A DNA stretch of 6,357 nucleotides from Bacillota bacterium. Its GTDB lineage: Bacteria > Bacillota > Tb-RUG-66. This document shows positions 1-5,877 of this stretch, in pieces. Where the stretch lies: contig JAEEYS010000107.1 in the NCBI GenBank assembly GCA_016288255.1, positions 1 to 6,357 on the forward strand. The letters are read 5' to 3'. Position numbers and translations under genes: made by a program. Positions within the stretch are counted from its first letter, which is position 1, and each line of letters opens with the position of its first letter. The notes beneath the pieces are model-generated. The model made no database searches, was not told where the DNA came from, and saw only the letters and a program-made list of their open reading frames with translations.

Positions 1-470
1 TTCGCGAACTCCACCGCGCAGATTTGATCTTTGGAATAACCCAGCCGCATTTTGACCGTCACCGGTTTTTTTGTGCCTTTTTTGGCAGCCGCAACCAACC
101 GAAAAGCCATATCCGGCTCTAATAGCAAAGCGCTTCCTTCCCCGTTTTTCACGATTTTGGGCGCGGGGCATCCCATATTGATATCGATCCCCAAAAACGG
201 GATCTCCTCTATCCGCTCCACCGCTTCCCGCATACGCTCGGGATCTCTGCCAAAGAGCTGCACCATAACAAGCCCCTCTTCTTCCGGCAGCGTTTTTAAC
301 ATATCAAATGTGGTTTTGTTGTTATAGTGTAGGCCGTTGACGCTGATCATTTCCGTATAGGTCAGGGGACTGCCCGTTTCATGAAGGATTCTTCGATAGA
401 CCCGATCAGTGATCCCCGCCATAGGCGCCGGAAAGACCCGCGCCGCCAAATCAATGGTTCCCAACCGCAT
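1..470 (-). CDS. dusB: tRNA-dihydrouridine synthase, N-terminal part (open at left edge)
   Basis: Flavin (FMN) enzyme that reduces specific uridines to dihydrouridine in tRNA, in the cytoplasm. The first 156 residues are visible, about half of a usual 320-330 residue protein; the rest lies beyond the left edge. Seen: an APMAGITD motif at residues 15-22 at the start of the TIM barrel, TEM at 39-41, VQLFG at 70-74, and DINMGCPAPKIVKNG at 96-110 with Cys101 as the expected catalytic acid. TVKMRLG at 138-144 matches the family's substrate/FMN-side strand. The ATG start at 468-470 has an AAAGGA ribosome binding site 8 bases upstream. The DusB subfamily is chosen over DusA/DusC from the NMGCP-PK-VKNG-G pattern and the Bacillota neighbourhood. 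It lies downstream of birA, with a terminator between them. No convincing promoter of its own was found in the roughly 50 purine-rich bases before it, so expression may rely on readthrough. Confidence 0.93.
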   Translation of the reverse strand, partial: MRLGTIDLAARVFPAPMAGITDRVYRRILHETGSPLTYTEMISVNGLHYNNKTTFDMLKTLPEEEGLVMVQLFGRDPERMREAVERIEEIPFLGIDINMGCPAPKIVKNGEGSALLLEPDMAFRLVAAAKKGTKKPVTVKMRLGYSKDQICAVEFA

Positions 471-520
471 TTTTATCATCCTTTTTCTTTCATTCCTATC
501 CCTTTTCTTCTCTTGTCCAT

Positions 521-548
521 AAAAAAAGCAGGATCGCTCCCGCTTTTT
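521..548 (-). terminator. Intrinsic terminator of birA, including part of its stop codon
   Basis: On the minus strand an 11-base arm AAAAAGCGGGA (548-538), a GCGA loop (537-534) and the arm TCCTGCTTTTT (533-523) form a stem with one G-U pair. The run of seven T ends at 521. The loop fits the stable GNRA tetraloop class. The 5' arm starts on the last two bases of the birA TAA stop, so there is no spacer between gene and terminator. The stem has only a short G/C core and efficiency may be partial. Confidence 0.75.
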
Positions 549-1521
549 ACAGATATCCTTCCATTCCTCTGACAGAAACATCCCCTGCCATCACTTCCCG
601 TTTGGTGCCGTCCGCTTTTTCGATCACCAAATTTCCGTTTTCTCCGATATCCACCGCTTTTCCAAAAAAGCTTTCCCAAGGAGTGATGACCTTGACTTCT
701 TTGTGCAGGGTCACGCATTTTTCTCTATATTCTTTTAGAATCGCGTCTTTATCAAAATTTTTCCGAAAGTCCATCTTTTGCTTCATCTCTAAAATGACCT
801 GCTCTGCCAAAGACGTTCTGTCCACCTCTTCCCCCCGTTCGATCAAGAGAGAAGTGGCTTTTTGCTTTAGCTCTTCCGCTAAATCCTCTTTCTTTAAATT
901 GATATTGATCCCGATCCCCACGACCACATAATCCACGCGTCCCAATTCGCCGCTTAACTCCGCCAAGATGCCGCAAACTTTTTTCCCGTTGATGATCACA
1001 TCGTTGGGCCACTTGATCTTGGTATCCAGTCCCGTTATTTTTTGGATGGCGTTGGCAACGCAAAGCCCTGTGGTCAGGGTGATAAAAGTTACCTGCTCTG
1101 TCATCATATCCGGGCGGAACAAAAAACTCATAAAAAGGCCGGAACCCTTTGGCGCGATCCATTCCCGCCCCATTCTGCCCTTCCCTTTGGTCTGCTCTTC
1201 CGCGATCACCAGACTAAAGTCCGGCTTTCCTTCTTCCCACAGACGTTTGCAGACATGGTTGGTGGAATCCGCTTCTTCCAAATAAGAAAAATAAGAGACC
1301 AAAGGACGAAGCCTGTCCTCATCGATCCGATTGGGATTCGTTTTTAAAAAATACCCCTTGTTGGTCACAGAATCGATCTCGTATCCTTCTTTTCTCAATG
1401 TATTGATATGCTTCCAAATCGCGGTTCTGGAAACCTGGAACATCTCACTCAATTTTTCCCCGGAAATAAATTCTTCCGGATGTTGTTTTAAAACAGAAAG
1501 AATCTCTTCCTTTTTACTCAT
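547..1521 (-). CDS. birA: Biotin-protein ligase / biotin operon repressor (bifunctional BirA)
   Basis: Makes biotinyl-5'-AMP and transfers biotin to the acceptor lysine of carboxylase subunits. In the bifunctional form it also represses biotin genes when loaded with biotinyl-AMP. 324 residues. Residues 1-60 form a winged helix: helix-turn-helix with recognition helix SRTAIWKHINTL (31-42), then wing VTNKGYFL (52-59). The ligase core has DSTN (85-88), GKGRMGREW (113-121, the biotinyl-AMP binding loop), KWPNDV (170-175), Lys181 in KKVCGIL matching the invariant biotin-contacting lysine, and GIGININ (202-208). The SH3-like C-terminal domain is about 277-324. The start chosen is ATG at 1519-1521, with AAAGGAG 8 bases upstream. 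An in-frame GTG at 1528-1530 would add three residues but lies directly against that site. It is 13 bases after the unknown gene, so probably co-transcribed and perhaps translationally coupled with it. The DNA-binding domain implies regulation of biotin synthesis or uptake genes elsewhere. Confidence 0.95.
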   Translation of the reverse strand: MSKKEEILSVLKQHPEEFISGEKLSEMFQVSRTAIWKHINTLRKEGYEIDSVTNKGYFLKTNPNRIDEDRLRPLVSYFSYLEEADSTNHVCKRLWEEGKPDFSLVIAEEQTKGKGRMGREWIAPKGSGLFMSFLFRPDMMTEQVTFITLTTGLCVANAIQKITGLDTKIKWPNDVIINGKKVCGILAELSGELGRVDYVVVGIGININLKKEDLAEELKQKATSLLIERGEEVDRTSLAEQVILEMKQKMDFRKNFDKDAILKEYREKCVTLHKEVKVITPWESFFGKAVDIGENGNLVIEKADGTKREVMAGDVSVRGMEGYL

Positions 1522-1534
1522 CTCAAGCACTCCT

Positions 1535-2227
1535 TTAAAAAGGCAAAAGCGTTTCTATCTCTTCCGGGCAAAAGAAACTGTATACCTTGTTTTTTGACTT
1601 GCTGTAAAACAGATAAAACCGTTTTCCGTCGATCACACGCATGTTGATGATGGTCAAAAGCCCCTTTTCCACTCCTTTTTGATAGAGTGTAAACAAAAAA
1701 GCCTTTTTCAATCTTTCTTCCTCTTCGATCAAATCTTCTAAGCTTTTTTCATAATACAGCGTTTCATTCCCATATAAAAGGCTCCCTATTTTATCTTTTT
1801 CGGCAGAAGAATGGATCTCTGACGGCAAAATTTCTCTCGGGACCAGCACTTCCGGCAGGCGATACGTGCCAAACCGATACGCTTCGATAGGTATCAGCGA
1901 ATCCAGATACAGTTTCTCTATTTCCCGCAGAAAATCTTTTTGCTTGCCGGTCTTTCCCATTCCTGTTTTCAATACTTCCGCTAAATCTCCGTTTGCCACC
2001 AAAAGTCCCTCTCTCCTGGTCGTAAAAGAGATCCAATCGTGGTCTTTCATCATCTTTGCCGAAAACCACTCTTTTCCCAAAGGCTGAAAATAGGCCACCA
2101 GCGCGTTGACTCTGACCTTTGGCACAAACAGATCCTCCGCGGTCTCTCCCGCAAAGAACAGCCCGTCTTTTTGATAACTTTTGATTTTATCTTTTCGAAC
2201 CAAACGGTATAAAGTGATTTCTTCCAT
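1535..2227 (-). CDS. Unrecognised 230-residue cytoplasmic protein upstream of birA
   Basis: I do not recognise this family. It looks like a real gene: ATG at 2225-2227 with CGGAGG 8 bases upstream, 230 uninterrupted codons, and a TAA that runs into the birA ribosome binding site. There is no signal peptide and no hydrophobic stretch long enough for a membrane segment, so it is probably soluble. It is rich in Lys, Glu, Leu, Tyr and Phe. The middle (about 90-108) is basic, and 158-178 (KSLEDLIEEEERLKKAFLFT) looks like a charged amphipathic helix. The C-terminal 40 residues alternate hydrophobic and aromatic residues (FYLFYSKSKNKVYSFFCPEE), suggesting beta strands. The opening LYRLVRKDKIKSYQKDGLF loosely resembles the first strand and helix of ADP-ribosyltransferase-like folds, but no catalytic set can be assigned, so no function is claimed. 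Tight spacing to birA suggests co-expression with biotin ligase. Confidence 0.82.
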   Translation of the reverse strand: MEEITLYRLVRKDKIKSYQKDGLFFAGETAEDLFVPKVRVNALVAYFQPLGKEWFSAKMMKDHDWISFTTRREGLLVANGDLAEVLKTGMGKTGKQKDFLREIEKLYLDSLIPIEAYRFGTYRLPEVLVPREILPSEIHSSAEKDKIGSLLYGNETLYYEKSLEDLIEEEERLKKAFLFTLYQKGVEKGLLTIINMRVIDGKRFYLFYSKSKNKVYSFFCPEEIETLLPF

Positions 2228-2253
2228 TGCGTGCGCCTCCGTTATCTATTTCT

Positions 2254-2281
2254 ATCTTACCCTGAAATCGAATTTTTGCAA
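2254..2281 (-). promoter_or_regulatory. Weak candidate promoter for the unknown gene and birA
   Basis: TTGCAA (2276-2281), a 16-base spacer and TAAGAT (2254-2259), read on the minus strand, match the sigma-A consensus at four of six positions in each box. It lies inside the last codons and stop of the upstream HTH gene, about 27 bases before the ATG of the unknown gene. Matches this weak occur by chance, and readthrough from the HTH gene is an equally good explanation for expression. Confidence 0.22.
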
Positions 2282-2904
2282 GAGCTATTTATGACCTTGC
2301 CGATCCCCAGCCCGATCAGCGACAAAACCGCTCCCGTAAGAAGCATAGAAAATTCCGGCATATTGTATTTATGGAACGCGGTCATATTGGCAAGGCTGAA
2401 TGTCGCGTATTCTGCCAGCATATACATGACTCCAAAAAACAAAGGCATCATCCATTTTACTCTGCCCCACCCCTTGTCTTTTCCGATCAGAAAGGACAAG
2501 ATCACCGTTGTCACAGGCAATATCACATAAAATACGATCAAAGAATAGCCCATTGCGTCACTTGGCGCGGAAACGATCCAAAAAGATAAAATCGCCGCCG
2601 CCCATATCACTAAGTAAATGCCGATCTGTATTATTTTTGTCAGTTTTCTTTTGCTTTTTACGACATTTGTGCTCTCATCAAGATATTCCAAATAATCTGA
2701 CATGCTTTTTTCCTCCTTTAAAAGGCTGTCTAAGCTAATGGCATAAAGGTCGCTCATTTTAACGACGCTGACGATATCCGGATAAGATTTGTTGTTTTCC
2801 CAGTTTGAAATAGTTTGTCTGGTAACACCCAGCGCCTCTGCCGCTTTTTCCTGCGTCAGTCCCGCCGCTGATCTCGCTTTTCTGCACTTTTCTCCTATAT
2901 CCAT
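2257..2904 (-). CDS. XRE-family HTH regulator with four-helix membrane domain
   Basis: Probable transcription regulator tethered to the membrane; target and signal are unknown. 215 residues. Residues 5-60 are an HTH_3/Cro-CI-like domain: GLTQEKAAEALGVTRQTISNWENNKSYPD contains both HTH helices and the conserved WE.-K.YPD ending. A linker with acidic and basic parts (62-90) follows. Four hydrophobic segments lie at about 92-111, 119-140, 149-170 and 187-206, with SKRKLTK just before the first, suggesting a cytoplasmic N terminus. The ATG at 2902-2904 has AAAGGAG 8 bases upstream. A second strong site, AAAGGAGG then 8 bases then ATG (2701-2703), sits in frame at Met68 and could yield a 148-residue membrane-only product. 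The gene lies between the ftsH terminator and the birA cluster and looks accessory. HTH-plus-membrane proteins of this kind are common in Bacillota; some act with transporters or in peptide or stress response, but nothing here shows which. Confidence 0.9.
   Translation of the reverse strand: MDIGEKCRKARSAAGLTQEKAAEALGVTRQTISNWENNKSYPDIVSVVKMSDLYAISLDSLLKEEKSMSDYLEYLDESTNVVKSKRKLTKIIQIGIYLVIWAAAILSFWIVSAPSDAMGYSLIVFYVILPVTTVILSFLIGKDKGWGRVKWMMPLFFGVMYMLAEYATFSLANMTAFHKYNMPEFSMLLTGAVLSLIGLGIGKVINSSCKNSISG
2701..2719 (-). promoter_or_regulatory. Internal ribosome binding site and ATG within the HTH/membrane gene
   Basis: AAAGGAGG (2719-2712) followed by AAAAAAGC and ATG (2703-2701), in frame with the HTH gene at codon 68. 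Complementarity and spacing equal or exceed those of the annotated start at 2904. Initiation here would make a protein with the linker and four membrane segments but no DNA-binding domain. Part of the match comes from Lys-Glu-Glu codons (AAG GAG GAA), so chance is possible. Confidence 0.4.
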
Positions 2905-2934
2905 ACCCCTATCTCCTTTGCCTTATCTGCCTCA

Positions 2935-2963
2935 AGCATAATGCAGGAAAAAAAGATTGTCCA
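2935..2963 (-). promoter_or_regulatory. Candidate sigma-A promoter for the HTH/membrane gene
   Basis: TGGACA (2958-2963), a 17-base spacer and TATGCT (2935-2940) on the minus strand. The -35 matches consensus at five of six positions and the -10 at four of six, with ideal spacing. The expected start near 2928 leaves a leader of about 24 bases that just contains the AAAGGAG site. A clean TTGACA at 2995-3000 lies upstream but has no usable -10 at the right distance. Confidence 0.45.
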
Positions 2964-3070
2964 GCAAAAACTCTTTCCATTTTGGGCTTTTCCTTGTCAA
3001 AATTCTTTTACATCGCCTATTGTTTTCGACTTTTTTCAAAAAAAACCTGCTTTGCGACACAAAAACCTGT

Positions 3071-3119
3071 AAAAAAGATGACCCACTATTTCTCTCAATA
3101 AAAGACGACAGTGGGTCAT
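3071..3119 (-). terminator. Intrinsic terminator of ftsH
   Basis: A perfect 10-base inverted repeat, ATGACCCACT (3119-3110) with AGTGGGTCAT (3087-3078), encloses a 22-base loop. A C and six T (3076-3071) follow on the minus strand. It starts 16 bases after the ftsH stop. It separates the tilS-hpt-ftsH unit from the HTH gene, so that gene needs its own promoter or readthrough. The long loop is unusual but the stem and T tract are convincing. Confidence 0.85.
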
Positions 3120-3135
3120 TTGATTTCTCTTTATT

Positions 3136-5115
3136 TTATAACTTCGGCGGGAACGAGTCTCCCTCTTGCTTCGCCAATATGTCTTCCGGGTGAAGCAATC
3201 CTGCTTTTTCTATTGCTTGCTCTATTTTTTGACTTTCTTCTTGTTTCTCTTCTTCCGCTTGGTCCGATACCGTTTCCACAGATCCTTCCGCCGATTTTTC
3301 TTCTTCTACTGGTTTATGATAGAACACTTCTAAGAATTCTTTTCCGTCCAGCGTTTCTTTTTCCAAAAGCGCATCCGCTACACGGCGCAGTCCTTCTTCA
3401 TTTTCCGTTAAGATCCGGATCGCGTCCTGATAGCATTTGGTAATGATGCCCATAACTTCCTTGTCGATCTCATAGGCTACTTCGTCGCTGTAATTTCTGG
3501 TATGGCCAAGTTCTTTTCCTAAAAAGACTTCTCCGTTGTTATCGCCGAAAGCCATCGGCCCTAATTGGCTCATACCGTATTGTTTCACCATTTTGTTGGC
3601 CAAAGAAGTCGCTCTTTCGATATCATTGGAAGCGCCGGTAGAGATCTCTTTTAAGATCAGCTCTTCCGCTGCTCGGCCTCCCATGGCCCAAGTGATGGTT
3701 TCATAAAGATCGGTCCTGGACATATAACTCTTGTCTTCTTCCGGCAATACCAAAGTATATCCGCCGGCTCTGCCTCTGGGGATAATGGAGATCTGATGGA
3801 CGGGATCCGTATTGGGCAGCATTTCCGCCACTACCGCATGGCCTGCTTCATGGAACGCCGTCAGCTCTTTTTCTTTTTTACTCATGACACGGCTTTTCTT
3901 TTCCGGTCCCGCGATCACTCTTGTGATGGCTTCTTCCAATTCTTCCAGCCCGATTTGTTTCTTCCCTCTTCTGGCAGATAAAAGGGCGCCTTCGTTAAAG
4001 AGGTTTTCTAAGTCCGCTCCCGTAAAGCCGGGTGTTCCTCTTGCCAATACCTTGAGGTCTACGTCCGGCGCCAGCGGTTTGTTTTTGGAATGCACTTTCA
4101 AAATTTCTTCTCTGCCCTTTACGTCCGGTGCATCTACAATGATCTGTCTGTCAAACCGACCCGGTCTTAAAAGAGCGGGGTCCAATATATCCGGTCTGTT
4201 GGTAGCCGCAATGATAATGATGCCTCTGTTGGCATCAAATCCATCCATTTCTACCAAAAGCTGATTGAGTGTCTGTTCTCTTTCATCATGTCCGCCGCCT
4301 AAGCCTGCGCCTCTGTGCCGGCCTACTGCGTCGATTTCATCCACAAATACGATACAAGGGGCGTTTTTCTTTGCGTTGTCAAACAAGTCTCTGACTCTGG
4401 AAGCACCTACCCCAACGAACATTTCCACAAAATCGGAACCGCTGATGCTGAAAAACGGCACGCCCGCTTCCCCTGCCACAGCCCGGGCCAAGAGCGTTTT
4501 ACCGGTCCCGGGAGGGCCCATCAAAAGAACACCCTTCGGGATCCTTGCGCCCAGTTCCGCAAACTTTCTGGGATTTCTTAAAAATTCCACGATTTCCTGC
4601 AGTTCTTCCTCTTCTTCGTCCACGCCGGCTACGTCTTTAAACGTGACTTTCATGTTGTTCTCCACATAAAGCCGCGCTCTGCTCTTTCCAAAAGTCATCA
4701 TTTTGCCGCCGCCGCCGTTTTGCGCCTGGTTCATAAAGAAGATCCAAATACCGGCCAACAAAATGACCATGATCAAAGTCGGAAGCAGTGAATACCACCA
4801 GGGCGTCGTTTGCGGCGGATTATAATCCTGCGGGATCTCCGGCGCATAGCGTTCCAATTCGTTGTATAAAATTTCTACAGATGGTACATATATTTGAAAC
4901 GGTTTATTTTTTACACCTTGTTTTTCAATATAAAGGCCGGAAACGATATTTTCCGAAATAGATAATTTTGCGATGTTTTTATCTTGAATATCCTGTCGGA
5001 ATTCGTTCCAAGTAGGTTCATATATTTCTTCATTGATGTTCGTCGCGAAACGGGACAACATAAAGAATCCGATCAGGATGATGATCCAAAAGCTGGCTGC
5101 TCTGAAATATTTCAA
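3136..5115 (-). CDS. ftsH: ATP-dependent zinc metalloprotease FtsH
   Basis: Membrane-anchored hexameric AAA+ protease that extracts and degrades misfolded membrane proteins and short-lived cytoplasmic regulators. 659 residues from a TTG start. Membrane helices are at about 5-24 and 108-128, flanking a short extracytoplasmic domain. The AAA+ module has Walker A GPPGTGKT (200-207), pore loop MFVGVGA (232-238), Walker B IVFVDEID (255-262), and a second region of homology with [18 protein letters not shown] (306-323). The protease zinc site is HEAGH (422-426) with third ligand Asp498 in SNDIERAT. The tail (602-659) is rich in Glu, Lys and Gln. The TTG start at 5113-5115 is chosen because AAAGGAGG lies 7 bases upstream and [10 protein letters not shown] leads straight into the first helix. 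The in-frame TTG at 5142 has no such site. It follows hpt with its own promoter and leader and is closed by a strong terminator. Confidence 0.97.
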   Translation of the reverse strand: MKYFRAASFWIIILIGFFMLSRFATNINEEIYEPTWNEFRQDIQDKNIAKLSISENIVSGLYIEKQGVKNKPFQIYVPSVEILYNELERYAPEIPQDYNPPQTTPWWYSLLPTLIMVILLAGIWIFFMNQAQNGGGGKMMTFGKSRARLYVENNMKVTFKDVAGVDEEEEELQEIVEFLRNPRKFAELGARIPKGVLLMGPPGTGKTLLARAVAGEAGVPFFSISGSDFVEMFVGVGASRVRDLFDNAKKNAPCIVFVDEIDAVGRHRGAGLGGGHDEREQTLNQLLVEMDGFDANRGIIIIAATNRPDILDPALLRPGRFDRQIIVDAPDVKGREEILKVHSKNKPLAPDVDLKVLARGTPGFTGADLENLFNEGALLSARRGKKQIGLEELEEAITRVIAGPEKKSRVMSKKEKELTAFHEAGHAVVAEMLPNTDPVHQISIIPRGRAGGYTLVLPEEDKSYMSRTDLYETITWAMGGRAAEELILKEISTGASNDIERATSLANKMVKQYGMSQLGPMAFGDNNGEVFLGKELGHTRNYSDEVAYEIDKEVMGIITKCYQDAIRILTENEEGLRRVADALLEKETLDGKEFLEVFYHKPVEEEKSAEGSVETVSDQAEEEKQEESQKIEQAIEKAGLLHPEDILAKQEGDSFPPKL

Positions 5116-5130
5116 GTCACTACCTCCTTT
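5113..5130 (-). promoter_or_regulatory. Ribosome binding site that fixes a TTG start for ftsH
   Basis: AAAGGAGG (5130-5123), 7 bases (TAGTGAC), then TTG (5115-5113). No ATG lies at a suitable distance, so the strong site decides the start. A TTG start usually lowers initiation, which the near-perfect Shine-Dalgarno may compensate. Confidence 0.8.
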
Positions 5131-5146
5131 TTGTGATAACAATATT

Positions 5147-5155
5147 ATGATACCA
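5147..5155 (-). promoter_or_regulatory. Possible second, extended -10 promoter close to ftsH
   Basis: TGGTATCAT on the minus strand fits an extended -10 (TGnTATnAT form). No good -35 is found upstream; the 17-base position carries TATAAA. If used, transcription would start near 5140 and give a leader of about 25 bases with the ribosome binding site. In this A/T-rich region the match may be chance. Confidence 0.25.
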
Positions 5156-5175
5156 TAAATCGTAAAAATTTATAG
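5153..5175 (-). repeat. Small inverted repeat in the ftsH leader
   Basis: On the minus strand CTATAAAT (5175-5168) and ATTTATGG (5160-5153) pair over 8 positions with one G-U, around a 7-base loop. The 3' arm overlaps the extended -10 candidate. Mostly A-U pairs make it weak as RNA. It could be a protein site or chance. Confidence 0.35.
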
Positions 5176-5201
5176 TGATTCCCCTCATTTTTTCTCTTCT
5201 T

Positions 5202-5229
5202 TTTTGCAAAATTTGATTTTACAAAATTT
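5202..5229 (-). repeat. Two 13-base direct repeats in the ftsH leader
   Basis: On the plus strand TTTTGCAAAATTT (5202-5214) and TTTTACAAAATTT (5217-5229) differ at one base and start 15 bases apart. Each centres on the near-palindrome TTTTGCAAAA. They lie roughly 20-50 bases downstream of the predicted start of the main ftsH promoter, where a repressor could bind. They match neither the CIRCE (HrcA) nor the CtsR heat-shock operator. A/T richness makes chance possible. Confidence 0.4.
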
Positions 5230-5256
5230 TTATGCAAGAAAAACAATGTGAAAACT

Positions 5257-5285
5257 ATTATAGCATGTTTCTTTCCGTATGACAA
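5257..5285 (-). promoter_or_regulatory. Main sigma-A promoter of ftsH
   Basis: TTGTCA (5280-5285), a 17-base spacer and TATAAT (5257-5262) on the minus strand, with TG one base before the -10 (TGCTATAAT, extended -10). This is the strongest promoter in the window: perfect -10, five of six in the -35, ideal spacing. Expected transcription start is near 5250, giving a leader of about 135 bases before the TTG. It lets ftsH be expressed apart from tilS-hpt. Confidence 0.88.
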
Positions 5286-5300
5286 ACTCTCTTTTTCCCC

Positions 5301-5325
5301 GCTTTAAAAAGAAAGTTTTACGAAA
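5301..5325 (-). terminator. Weak terminator-like hairpin after hpt
   Basis: Just after the hpt stop, GTTTT-CGT-AAAAC on the minus strand forms a 5-base stem with a 3-base loop, followed by TTTCTTTTT. A single G-C pair makes the stem too weak to call a real terminator; readthrough into ftsH is likely. Confidence 0.2.
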
Positions 5326-5331
5326 ACATCC

Positions 5332-5877
5332 TTATTTTCCCTTTTGATAGATTTCTTCTTTCAACACGCCCACATAGGGCAGGTTGCGATATTTTTCCCC
5401 ATAATCCAGTCCGTATCCCACAATAAATTCATTGGGCACGGAAAAACCCACATAATCCGCTTTTATCTTTGCTTCCCGCCTTTGCGCTTTATCCAAAAAA
5501 GCACAGATCGAAACAGAAGCGGCTCCCTTTTGTTCTAAATGTTCCTTTAAAAACGCCATCGTATGTCCCGTATCGATGATATCTTCCACGATCAAAACTT
5601 CTTCGCCTTTCAAATCCCTTGAAATGTCTTTTCTGACTGTGATCGTCCCGGAAGATTCTGTTCCCATGCCGTAGCTGGACAATTCCACAAATTCCACCTG
5701 AAGAGGTATTTCGATCGCTCTGACCAAATCTGCCATAAAGATAAAAGAACCTTTTAACACACCTACTATGACCAGTTCTTTTCCCCGATATTTTTTCGTG
5801 ATCTCCTGTCCCAGTTCCTGGATCCTTGCCGCAATATCTTCTTTCATGATCAAAACCTTTTTGATATCATGGATCAA
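5332..5877 (-). CDS. hpt: Hypoxanthine phosphoribosyltransferase
   Basis: Purine salvage enzyme: joins hypoxanthine (often also guanine) to PRPP to give IMP or GMP and pyrophosphate, in the cytoplasm. 181 residues, the usual length. Seen: pyrophosphate loop LKGS (41-44), flexible-loop segment FVELSSYG (63-70), PRPP motif VLIVEDIIDTGHT (94-106), and FVIGYGLDY-like FIVGYGLDY (151-159) near the base-binding pocket, preceded by Lys139 and the VGFSVPNE strand. The start chosen is TTG at 5875-5877, with GGGGGAG 6 bases upstream. It keeps the HDIKKVLI opening, which family members such as B. subtilis HprT share. An in-frame ATG at codon 11 with a weaker AAAAGG would remove it. The start overlaps the tilS stop by 11 bases, implying translational coupling. 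Only a weak hairpin follows the stop, so some transcripts probably run on into ftsH. Confidence 0.96.
   Translation of the reverse strand: MIHDIKKVLIMKEDIAARIQELGQEITKKYRGKELVIVGVLKGSFIFMADLVRAIEIPLQVEFVELSSYGMGTESSGTITVRKDISRDLKGEEVLIVEDIIDTGHTMAFLKEHLEQKGAASVSICAFLDKAQRREAKIKADYVGFSVPNEFIVGYGLDYGEKYRNLPYVGVLKEEIYQKGK

Noticed and set aside
476..520. Short ATG frame (14 codons) ending just before dusB, as a possible leader peptide
   Set aside because: No ribosome binding site; the preceding bases are the terminator T tract, and no regulatory structure follows.
752..1162. 136-codon frame on the minus strand inside birA
   Set aside because: Alternate frame within the ligase core, whose GKGRMGREW and KWPNDV motifs are in the other frame.
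2228..2256. Possible biotin (BirA) operator near the birA cluster
   Set aside because: No long inverted repeat of the kind BirA binds is visible in this gap or in the 2905-2960 upstream region.
2971..3000. TTGACA at 2995-3000 as a promoter for the HTH gene
   Set aside because: At 16-18 bases downstream there is only GAAAGA-like sequence, with no usable -10.
3040..3070. Poly-T/poly-A tracts after the ftsH terminator as a second terminator
   Set aside because: The T runs have no stable G/C stem before them; repeated CAGGTTTTT looks like simple low-complexity sequence.
4265..4669. 134-codon open frame on the plus strand opposite ftsH
   Set aside because: Ser/Pro/Thr-rich shadow of the ftsH AAA+ region; no ribosome binding site, and the minus frame encodes clear catalytic motifs.
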